A DNA stretch of 64,000 nucleotides from NCBI RefSeq assembly GCF_000328475.2, contig NC_026480.1, positions 1,578,071-1,642,070 on the forward strand, read 5' to 3'. Each line of letters begins with the position of its first letter. Position 1 is the stretch's first letter. The translations under genes were made by a program, and so were the position numbers. Below, one piece after another: positions 34,064-42,249 of the stretch. The notes beneath the pieces were generated by a model that saw only the letters and a list, made by a program, of their open reading frames with translations, was not told the origin of the DNA and ran no database searches. Origin of the DNA: Mycosarcoma maydis (lineage: Eukaryota; Basidiomycota; Ustilaginomycetes; Ustilaginales).

Positions 34064-34847
34064 ACCTGCGACTGTCAACTATGTCTCGAAGACCTTCGAA
34101 CCTTGGTGGTCTAGACTGTGGCATTATTGACTCGGTGTCTCTTGTCTTTTCAGTGCTGCCGCGTAGGCACTGTGCAGCGTTGCAGTTGGCGGGCCACAGG
34201 GTGTTGCTGAGCCAGGCCATCACTGGTGCCGCGTTGAAGGTATGCCAAATTGTATAGAGGAGCGACGCGAAATTGTATAGAGGCGCTTCTTTTGCGGTCT
34301 TGGTCGTCGAGCAGTGTTGTTGTTGGGTGTGTGTGCCTCTGAATGTATGTTGTGTACATGCTGTTATGCTTTGCTTGAACGTGGATGTTGTTTGACTGCA
34401 GGGATGGGGCGCTGGCATCGTGTCTGAGATTGTGAGTGGTGGGTAGCCGGATGGACAGGTAACTGGAGGCTGCTGCGTGACATGCAACGCTTTAGTGCAG
34501 AGTTGACTGTTACTCAGCAACCGGAGCCCAGCGACAATAACAGTAGGCCGGTGACAGTAGGCGATTGAGAGTAAGCCCGCGACAATAAGCCAGGGACAGT
34601 AGCCCGAAGCGAAGGTAGGCCAGGGACAATAGCGCAGCGTTGGAGATCTAACGAAGCGAGGTAGTGGGTAGTGGTGAAGATAGAGTAAGTAGGTGTTCTG
34701 GCGCCTACACTGATTCAGTGCAGCAACGGTTTCAGCTTGGTTGCAGCCAGACGCGTCAAAATTCACGGAATTCAGACACTGCGCTGGTGCCCAGCGGTCC
34801 AGTCCAACTTTTTGAGTGCTCCGGTCTGTGAGAGATCGCGCTCACAG
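34064..34847. other. Gene-free region left of the P450 relic
   Basis: No gene. A direct repeat AAATTGTATAGAGG occurs at about 34247-34281, and a degenerate array of GACAATAAGCC/GACAGTAGGCC units lies at 34527-34634. Confidence 0.55.
34527..34634. repeat. Degenerate short tandem repeat (GACARTARGCC-like)
   Basis: Five to six imperfect copies of a unit of about 18-20 bases containing GCGACAATAA or GGGACAGTAG. No function implied. Confidence 0.6.
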
Positions 34848-35310
34848 TCACGGTCTATTGCTGACCATCAAGTACGGATGCTGCTCGTTCTCCTTCCCAT
34901 CCACAATCTGCGCAGATACCTCTTCCAGCTTCGTATACGTAGCCTCGGTTGTGCGTTTGGGAATGCGATCAACCCACCTTAACAGGCGGAAATTCGACAG
35001 GTAGACCTGTAAGAATCGCAGAATGCCAATCTCAAGCGTCAACTTGAACAGCGTGTTGATGGCATTCCTGAGCACATCGCCGGAACGTTCCACAGCGATG
35101 GATGGGTCAACGTCAATCTTGAGGCTCTCGAAGTGGTAACCAAATCTGCGTCGCCAATGATATCGAGAGCGGTGCGGGTGCACCACCAGCCAATGTCGAG
35201 GATGGGTGCCCCTGAGCCGCGACACAAGCTTCGGAACCTGAGACCTCCAACTAGACCCACGCTTTGCGCGGTCTTGATTTTGGCACAGCTGATGGTTGGA
35301 ACGATTCGAG
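34848..35310 (-). pseudogene. Cytochrome P450 relic (internal fragment with frameshift)
   Basis: On the minus strand, GAPILDIGWWCTRTALDIIGDA (upper part) and FGYHFESLKIDVDPS (lower part) together match the helix-F/G region of fungal P450s, where W-x-x-x-T-x-D-x-I-G-x-A-G-F-G-Y-x-F is typical. They are in different frames: one G seems lost at about 35151, just after codon Ala of GDA. The fragment continues in frame for about 90 residues (LRFLQVYLSNFRLLRWVD...) to a stop near 34848. The N-terminal anchor, I-helix, EXXR and haem-binding parts are absent, so this is a dead internal piece of about 140 codons. Its nearest relative in the window may be either intact P450; I cannot tell. Confidence 0.75.
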
Positions 35311-36688
35311 GCCTTTGGAGGCTCACTTCAGCTCAATCGATAGTCCTCGCAAATATTCTCAGAAACGGAGGACACTAGCGTTCGGTCTACAAGACAATGC
35401 ACGGGTGCCTGGCTTGCAGTCGCTCCTGTGTAGAAGTTGCTTGGGATTAACCTGCTTGACTTGGATGCAGCGTGGCCGTCAAACAACCACTTGATCCAAA
35501 ATTGAGCAAGACCAGTTGCAAAGAGAAATTGTTGAAGCTTGTCTTTCTAAAACAAACACAAATCACCATGAACCACGAACCACAAAGGAACTTGCTTGCC
35601 GTTTCGAGTATCTAGGTATCTTTGGAAGTCGTCGTTGTGATGATCGTATTGCACATCGGGTCACGTTATCAGCGAATGCACATTGAGAAATCTTCCTGCC
35701 ATTATTAAATCTGGTATGGTCAACGCTCTGGCTCTCAAGCTGCGTTGAGGGAAGAGGCGATGTCTTTCAAGTAAGCGCGTCGGCGTGCCTCATGCTTACC
35801 TGGTATCTGTGCGTCGTTTACAGTTTCGGCTCCGAAAAGATCAAGCAAACGATCTTCACACGCACTTTGTGTGACTTACTGCTACGGCAGCGACGGCTGT
35901 TGGTTGATGCTGAGTCGATGCGCTGGGTTGTCTGTGTTCTCCGACTCGAACGGAGGCGCAAACGTTGGGTAGCAATCGACTGTATTGCTACGCTACTGAC
36001 AAAGGATCCTAGTTCAGCCCTTAGGATGGACTGACAACGTCGTATAACGAAAGTATAGAATAGAAGTGGATGAGCCTCAAGCTCCTCCACTCGACATGGA
36101 GAGTTGGTGCATATATATCTGAGCCCCACCTACCTCTTGACCCACTACAACCTGCGTGTGGCCAGGAGGTCCAAGCTCCTACTCGTGCGACTGACCGTCG
36201 CCCCTTGTTCCTCGACCCCACCCACCTTGTCCTGACTCCAGCCAGTGGAGCGACAGGCCGTACACACCGCCGTGGTGATGCGACAGTGTCCTGGGTGGAG
36301 TCGTCGTCGTTAGACTCGCGGAAACCAAGCCGAACGCAAGATAGGCGTTAAGGTGAGCTTAGCGCCTGACTGGCGCGACCCAGGCGGTAAGACCCACTTA
36401 TCGCCAATCTGGTCAACAGCGCCTAATCGCCAATCTGGCTCAAAGCAGGTGATAACACCGACCAAGCGCCGACCTCGTAAGGCCACCAGTGAGTCCAGTG
36501 ACACCGTTCCTCAATTTGTATTTCGATTCCACAGGGACTCGGCCCTTTTGGCCCGTCCATTTTACACTTCTTGACACGAGACTCTCTTCCGGGCTATGTA
36601 GCATCAACGCAGCTTTGCATGGAACCTATATATAAGCAATCACGTGTGCGTAAGAAAGCAGCAGGCGCCGCTTTGCTCCAACTCCTCA
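35311..36688. other. Gene-free region right of the P450 relic
   Basis: No gene recognised. A GTAGCAAT-n9-ATTGCTAC hairpin lies near 35968-35993. A TATATATAAG sequence at about 36627 faces no plus-strand gene. Confidence 0.5.
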
Positions 36689-37615
36689 TCAGCGAGCACT
36701 GGCACTGTCGACCTGCTCGACCTGCCCAAATCGCAAAAGCGCGTTGACAAAGCCAGTCGGGTTTTCTTCTGCCACGTAGTGTCCGCTTTCGGACACTGAG
36801 TCGCAGCTGAACTGGCTGTAAAATTGATCGCCGAGCGCCATGGCCTCTTGATCATGGTCGCTTTGCTTACCGTGCAAAAGCAGACATGGCACTTTGCTTT
36901 TGCCCAGGGTAGCCTTGCATTCGATATTCCACCTAGCGTCCTCCGGAAGAGCGCGGTAGATGTCCATGGCAGCGCGCATTGCGTCTGGCTGGCTGTACGC
37001 GCCAACGTACTCGGCTAGATCGTCTGCGGTGATCGCGTCTGTGTTGTGGATCAGTCGATCAAAAAACTGCTGCAGGTACGCCTCTTCGTTTCCTTGGACG
37101 AGCCGCTCTGCCAGACCATCGGGCAGTCGGTGGAAGATAAAATGAAATTTGTCGATAGACGCCTTCGTGCGCTCGTAGAAGGCAGATCCGGGCAGGCAAG
37201 CCTCGCCCCACACGACACTGTGCAGCGTCTCCGGCCACTGAGCAGCCCAAGCATGGGCCACCATTCCGCCAATGTCGTGTCCGACGAGATGGACAGGCGC
37301 TGCGAAGCAGAGATGCTCACGAACGAGCGTCAGCAAATCCTGCGCCATGGTCGCTTTGTCGTAACCCAACCGCGGTCGAGAGGTTCGGCCGGCACCACGA
37401 TAGTCAGGAGCAACGACATGAAAGCCAGCCTGTGCGAGCGGCGTCAGTACATGTCGGTACTGATAGCACGTCTGTGGAAATCCGTGAATAAGCAGCACAA
37501 GCTCTCCATTGGCTTTGCTCGGTGCAGGCAGCGCTTCAACGTAGTGCATACGCAGTGTCTGCCCTTCCTCCGTCCTCAAATTGGCAAAGCGGCTCCGGGT
37601 CGTAACGGCGTCCAT
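36689..37615 (-). CDS. Alpha/beta hydrolase, epoxide-hydrolase-like
   Basis: 308 residues. The open frame extends through a trinucleotide repeat to a GTG, but the first ATG is at 37615, two bases after the repeat. Motifs: oxyanion HGFPQ (about residue 41), DYRGAG, nucleophile elbow GHDIGG (Asp as in epoxide hydrolases and haloalkane dehalogenases), and a C-terminal GHYVAEENP with the catalytic His. The cap domain includes the family's FHFIFHRLPDGLAE-like stretch. Soluble epoxide hydrolases open epoxides to diols; fluoroacetate dehalogenases look similar, so the substrate is open. First gene of the candidate metabolic block on the right. Confidence 0.9.
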   Translation of the reverse strand: MDAVTTRSRFANLRTEEGQTLRMHYVEALPAPSKANGELVLLIHGFPQTCYQYRHVLTPLAQAGFHVVAPDYRGAGRTSRPRLGYDKATMAQDLLTLVREHLCFAAPVHLVGHDIGGMVAHAWAAQWPETLHSVVWGEACLPGSAFYERTKASIDKFHFIFHRLPDGLAERLVQGNEEAYLQQFFDRLIHNTDAITADDLAEYVGAYSQPDAMRAAMDIYRALPEDARWNIECKATLGKSKVPCLLLHGKQSDHDQEAMALGDQFYSQFSCDSVSESGHYVAEENPTGFVNALLRFGQVEQVDSASAR

Positions 37616-37617
37616 AC

Positions 37618-37670
<53 letters not shown>

Positions 37671-37671
37671 G
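37618..37671. repeat. (TTG)18 / (CAA)18 microsatellite touching the start codon of the hydrolase gene
   Basis: Eighteen perfect TTG units on the plus strand, CAA on the transcribed RNA, ending two bases before the ATG at 37615. Confidence 0.95.
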
Positions 37672-38214
37672 CTCGACAATGGGCAGGCGTGCATCGTGTT
37701 GGCCATGAACAACAAAGGAAATTTGGCTGGCTTTTGTTTAGCAAAACGCTCTCGAACGTCAAGCAAGCGGTTGTGATGCTCACTCAGCACACCTATGGTT
37801 GTGGACTTCGATAGCAACCCCCGGTTTGACTTCGGCGAAAAGGGCGTTAAATTGACCGATCCGGGAATCGTCGGTTCCATGCGCCTGCCTCTTAACGCAG
37901 AAATGTTTACGCAGCCGAAGCCGTTCTTGTCAAGCAGTTCCGTCAAATGTCAGAGCTGAGCCTCTTGGCCAAAGCTTGTCATACGAGCCAAGCTGGGTAA
38001 TGTAGCATTTTCGAAGCGCAAATACCTACGACAGCTACAAAGAAATTGCCGTGCAATTTCAAAGATGCATCTGATTCAAAAATTCAACCTTTTGCAGAGT
38101 GGCCACTACAAGGTTGACAGTGGCAACATCATTGGGGCCAAGCAGCAGGTGTGGGCAACTTCTCAACCATTCATTGTGGAGATGGCCACTTGTCCGCTGT
38201 GCCAGCCATCGCAA

Positions 38215-38251
38215 GCTGCTGCTGCTGCTGCTGCTGCTGGTGGTGGTGGTG
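38215..38251. repeat. (GCT)8(GGT)4 microsatellite
   Basis: Perfect trinucleotide runs downstream of the SKL hydrolase gene; non-coding as far as can be seen. Confidence 0.9.
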
Positions 38252-38430
38252 TTTAGTTCAAGGTGTACCGAGTTGCTGCGCATAAGCCTATCTCTAGATC
38301 TCGCGCCTGTCTGCAAGCGTTGTTTTTATTCGCTTCTTGCGTCATGTTCAAAGTATGTCGATCTGGTGACAATCACCACAATGCGATTGCAACCCATGCT
38401 ACCGTTTCTACTTACGAAAAGTGGCGACGC

Positions 38431-39864
38431 TCACAGCTTGCTCGGGAGGCCAACTGGTACTGAAATCGGCGAGAGAAGCGACTGGCGCACCGAATCTGCA
38501 ATGGCATCCGGGGACTCCAACGGCAGACCGTGGCTTCCCTTGAGGGTCTCAAACACCAGGTTGGGGATATTGTCCTGCGCTGTCGTTTGCACTTCCTCCA
38601 GTTGCAGCAACAAGGGCTTTGCACACGAAATGTAGAGGATCTTGACGGTGTCCGGAATGTAGCCTAACGTGTGAGTGGCAAGCTGAACACCGGGTCGATT
38701 ACCCCGGACGCATAGCGCTTCTGCGACGCGGTTGCAGCAGCGCTGAACCGCGCCAACGCTGGCATCAGAGTTGGCTGGGAATAGCGCTCCAGCAGTAAAG
38801 GCAGCGCGTACGCGCGGATCCCACGCCGAGAGCATGCGGTCCTGGGCGAAGGATTCGCTCGCGGCGGCGCGACTTGGCCATTCGTCCGGCTTGAGCAGGG
38901 TGAAGCGTGCGAGCGGGATTCGTGTGGCCTTGTCGACCAAAGCGTCTCGCACCAGAATTGGTTCTACGGCACAAATCGACTCGAACAGATGCGGCAGGTG
39001 TACGCAAAGCTGTAGCAAGGACGTAGCGCCGAATGAGTGGCCTAGGCCTACAACTTTCTGGCGGGGTATGCGGGGTGGTGAGAAGGGCAATATGGTTGGC
39101 AATGCACTGCCTTGTAGTGTCGCTTCGAGAGCGTCAGGAACATAGCAAGTGAGGAATTGCAGCAGATCTCGGGCGTAGTCATTGGAGTCGACCACGCGAT
39201 GCTGCGACGACAGAAGCTCTTGCGCATCGATCGACCGGATGCTCGACGAGTTGTAGATAGCTGTTGCACCATGACCGAGCGCATCTACCAGCCAGACCTC
39301 AGCAATGCCGTGATCGTCGTCGCCAGCTCTGTTGACAAGGCCATCGAGAAGTGGTAAGAAAGTCTCTTTGCAGAACCCGAGTCCATGCACGCCAACAATT
39401 ACTTTAGCATCAAGTCTCGTCGAGCGTTTGTGCGGCACCAGACGCTCCCATACCAACGTCGGCGGCGGCTTGAATAACGCTGTCGACGCAGAAGCGTCGC
39501 CGATGCGGAAATCGCCTGGTTGCGGCGGAACTCGGTCTTGAAAGAAAGGCATCTTTTCTACCGCTTTGGGCTTTTTGGCCAATTGCTCGTAGGTGCCCGC
39601 AGGAAGCTCCTCTCCAGGCTCTCCGCCCGCTAGTGGCTGAGAGTAGGAGCTGCGGGGTGTGGCAGCAGGTACGAGGTGGATGGTTCGGTGCCATGCCTGA
39701 GGCGTGTACCCTCCGTCCAGGTATTGGGGCTTGAGATGGTCCATCTTATCGCCATTGGCGCCAGCATGTCTGCTGCTAAGCTCAGCAGAGTGCCGACGCG
39801 CAGCATCGAGCTGTAGCGGGGCCAGAGCGTAGCCGAACTTGGTGTCGATTGAATCTAGCAGCAT
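38431..39864 (-). CDS. Alpha/beta hydrolase with SKL end (peroxisomal LPX1/AKT2-like)
   Basis: 477 residues from the first ATG (39864). Oxyanion region VGVHGLGFCKETF (about 170), VDALGHG, and nucleophile elbow GHSFGA (about residue 292) with Ser. A conserved GSHGLPLESP near the C-terminus supplies the likely catalytic His. The last residues are PSKL, a canonical PTS1. Resemblance is to yeast peroxisomal lipase Lpx1 and to AKT2-type hydrolases found in fungal secondary-metabolite pathways. The N-terminal 120 residues are polar and specific to this protein. It would act on an ester or thioester in the peroxisome. Ends head-to-head with the prenyltransferase gene, 388 bp apart. Confidence 0.88.
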   Translation of the reverse strand: MLLDSIDTKFGYALAPLQLDAARRHSAELSSRHAGANGDKMDHLKPQYLDGGYTPQAWHRTIHLVPAATPRSSYSQPLAGGEPGEELPAGTYEQLAKKPKAVEKMPFFQDRVPPQPGDFRIGDASASTALFKPPPTLVWERLVPHKRSTRLDAKVIVGVHGLGFCKETFLPLLDGLVNRAGDDDHGIAEVWLVDALGHGATAIYNSSSIRSIDAQELLSSQHRVVDSNDYARDLLQFLTCYVPDALEATLQGSALPTILPFSPPRIPRQKVVGLGHSFGATSLLQLCVHLPHLFESICAVEPILVRDALVDKATRIPLARFTLLKPDEWPSRAAASESFAQDRMLSAWDPRVRAAFTAGALFPANSDASVGAVQRCCNRVAEALCVRGNRPGVQLATHTLGYIPDTVKILYISCAKPLLLQLEEVQTTAQDNIPNLVFETLKGSHGLPLESPDAIADSVRQSLLSPISVPVGLPSKL

Positions 39865-40252
39865 CGTGCGTTTGTAAGCTTTCAGAGTTGGAGGTGTGGT
39901 GGCAGAGCAATATATAAAGATGCGGATCCGTATGCGTATCCCTCTCAAGTGGCTTACGCACAGGCCATTCGGCTTTAACAATGCAGCAGCGCGCGGGCAA
40001 CGCTTTTGCCGACTGTCAATTTAGTGCGGTTCGCTTCGGTCGGGAATGTGCATCCAACAAATTCGAGCGGTTCGGGACGGCCTAAAGGAAAAACTGGGTT
40101 TCTTGTTTATCAATATTCAGTTTTTGGAAATATTGATATGCTCGCGGCGGCAAATGAGGCACAGGTAACGATGACAGCCTGACAGATGGACAGCAAGGTA
40201 ACGCTGCTGGACAACTTTCAATATCTATTAAAGGTATTGCCTCGTTCCTCGA
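39865..40252. promoter_or_regulatory. Shared divergent promoter, SKL hydrolase and prenyltransferase
   Basis: The two genes diverge across 388 bp. A TATATAAA sequence at 39911-39918 serves the minus strand; ATATCTATTAAAG at about 40221-40233 may serve the plus strand. Shared spacing suggests co-regulation. Confidence 0.5.
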
Positions 40253-41734
40253 ATGACCTCCTGCAGGTCTTTGGGTCAAACACTCGTCCCCGTCAAGCTT
40301 GATCTCGAGATGATCACCCCTCGCAGACATCAGATCGAGCTGCAGCAGCAGTCTGTTGTGACCTCCAGCTCAGATGTGATCCTCAACGACAAACGTCAAG
40401 CCGCACTCACTGACCAGCGTTACTGGATCCGAACTGTTGGTCAGTCGATAGTGCACCTCCTTCGGTCTAACTCATACAAAACGCAGCAAGTCGAACACTT
40501 CCAGCACTTGTTTACATCGATTGTTTCCCATGCACTCGGTGAGCGCTTCGATCGACAAACACAGAAAGGCAGCTCGAAATGGAGCTCCTTGATGTGCGAC
40601 GACGGCTCCCCTGTCGAGATTGGTCTCGCATACAAGGGCAACAACACCTCACAGCACGCCCAGGTACGATTTGCCATCGAGCCGGTGGATGATGGTGAGG
40701 TACGAACGCACGGAACAAATCTTCAAGCAGCACACACCCTGGTCGACCAGCTTGCACAAACCGGTCACGTCTCCTCGAGCGGCAAGCACCTCTTCCGACG
40801 TGTTGATCAGGCAGTATCGGATTGCTTGGATAGCATCGACGGCTCTGCCAAGACGAGAACACGACACATGATTGGCTTCGATCTGCTTCGACCCGAGGAC
40901 GCTTCCGAGCCACTCGTCCGAGTCAAAGCATACTTTGTGCTGCCCGGGCTTTGCTACTCTCAGACCGCAAACGAGGCTGGCAATCCCACAAAGCAGCTGG
41001 AAAGCATTCTGGAACCCGTCAAGGATGTAGCACCAGCGCCTGGCCTGAAACAACTCAAGGCATACTTAGAGACGCTTCCGCCCTGCAAGCGTGGCCGAGC
41101 TATCATTCTGTCCGTCGACCTGGATGCCAGCAGCGATACCACACCGACAACTCGCGTCAAGGTATACTGGCGGTTCCCAGATGCATCTTCCAAGTCGGTT
41201 CGTTCGCACATGGACCTTGGCGGCAGATGGGGCCAGCACGTCAACGTCGGTCTAACGGCTCACCAGGCTTGGTCGAGGCTCATGGCTCCCATGTCGACGG
41301 TTCACTCTTCCTCGTATGCGGACAGCAACAAGGTCGATCCATACTCGTCGACTGGTGGTTCTTTGTTCTACTTCGACCTCAGCTGGTGCTCTTTCGCCAA
41401 CAGGTTCAAGTTTGGGAAACCTGCACCTTCGAAAGCCTACGTGCCAGTAAGGCACCTCCTTGCGCCTTGCGCAGGCTCAGGCGAGCTAACAGATAGCCCG
41501 GGAGAGCTCGAAATCACTCGTCGCTGCGCAGAGATGCTCGACTCGACCGGACGCGCCAGTGCGGCCAAGGCATATCTCGACTCGCTGCAGGCCTTCTGCC
41601 ATCCTTCAGCTATCCAGGATAACCTGTTTGAACCGTCTCCCGTGGCGGGTACACACACCTACGTCTGCGCAGAGGGATCCTCAGATAAGCCCGACGTGTG
41701 CATCTATCTCAAGCCGCTTCTTGGTTCACCTTAG
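40253..41734 (+). CDS. Aromatic prenyltransferase, DMATS type (ABBA fold)
   Basis: 493 residues, ATG at 40253, single exon. Matches tryptophan dimethylallyltransferases: LMCDDGSPVEIGLAYK near 115 (the substrate-indole Glu region), VRFAIEP, MIGFDLLRPED, a LVRVKAYFVLPG strand (diphosphate-binding Arg/Lys), RVKVYWRF near 300, YFDLSW, YVPVRHLLAP, and the final THTYVCAEGS...VCIYLKP. The family transfers dimethylallyl or longer prenyl groups to tryptophan, tyrosine or related aromatic compounds, without needing Mg2+. Normal family length is 420-480. It is next to a phenylalanine ammonia-lyase-like gene, which points to an aromatic amino acid or a derivative as substrate. Confidence 0.93.
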   Translation: MTSCRSLGQTLVPVKLDLEMITPRRHQIELQQQSVVTSSSDVILNDKRQAALTDQRYWIRTVGQSIVHLLRSNSYKTQQVEHFQHLFTSIVSHALGERFDRQTQKGSSKWSSLMCDDGSPVEIGLAYKGNNTSQHAQVRFAIEPVDDGEVRTHGTNLQAAHTLVDQLAQTGHVSSSGKHLFRRVDQAVSDCLDSIDGSAKTRTRHMIGFDLLRPEDASEPLVRVKAYFVLPGLCYSQTANEAGNPTKQLESILEPVKDVAPAPGLKQLKAYLETLPPCKRGRAIILSVDLDASSDTTPTTRVKVYWRFPDASSKSVRSHMDLGGRWGQHVNVGLTAHQAWSRLMAPMSTVHSSSYADSNKVDPYSSTGGSLFYFDLSWCSFANRFKFGKPAPSKAYVPVRHLLAPCAGSGELTDSPGELEITRRCAEMLDSTGRASAAKAYLDSLQAFCHPSAIQDNLFEPSPVAGTHTYVCAEGSSDKPDVCIYLKPLLGSP

Positions 41735-42249
41735 ATCTGACAGAGAAATCGAACCTTTGCAATTGCAAACTCCTCCTCTGCGCTTTGACCATGAGCACTG
41801 CGATAAGATTCGAGGGCGCCAGATCCAGGTCTGCGACCTACCTTTCACGCCGTCTGAGCCATGCGAAGCCGTGCCGTGCCGCTGAGTCGGTTGGGACGTG
41901 GTCGCGCCCTGAGATCAATTTGCGTGCGGGCAGACGACGCTAGCGTCTCCAGCCGAAATCCAAGTTTGCGTGCATATCAAAAACTGTGCTTGGCCATCCA
42001 CGTTGCCGGCATTTCGCGAGATTCAAAAGTACGGCGACTTGAGCGGAACTGTGTGTGTCCCTCAAGCTGAAGCCGTCGAGCGGCGAGACAGTGCCATGAG
42101 TAGGACAAGTTAGGGTGATATAATGCTAGGAGATGTGGTGGACACCGTGCGCACGTTGGCATAAACATCTACGAGGCCTGTCGTCGATCTGCTCGTCACC
42201 ACTCGCATCTCGCTCCTCATCCGACTCCAACGACGCTTCCAATCCCAAG
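41735..42249. other. Intergenic region, prenyltransferase to ammonia-lyase-like gene
   Basis: Prenyltransferase 3' flank and lyase promoter. No further gene. A short frame from ATG 42133 is continuous with the lyase and may be an N-terminal extension. Confidence 0.5.
42119..42124 (+). promoter_or_regulatory. TATA-like box of the ammonia-lyase-like gene
   Basis: TATAAT inside GATATAATG. If used, transcription would start near 42145-42155, downstream of ATG 42133, so the next in-frame ATG (42250) would be the start. Confidence 0.4.

Larger units (their letters stand above)
37616..38430. other. Intergenic region between the two alpha/beta hydrolase genes
   Basis: Holds two trinucleotide microsatellites (37618-37671 and 38215-38251) and no gene. 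Confidence 0.6.

Noticed and set aside
35792..36351. Possible retrotransposon or LTR fragment
   Set aside because: A short hairpin and basic open frames were seen, but no target-site duplication, LTR pair, integrase or reverse transcriptase motif.
36620..36640. TATATATAAG as a plus-strand promoter
   Set aside because: No plus-strand gene follows; the next gene is on the minus strand and ends at 36689.
38059..38316. Serine-repeat reading frame
   Set aside because: It is created by the GCT/GGT microsatellite and has no other support.
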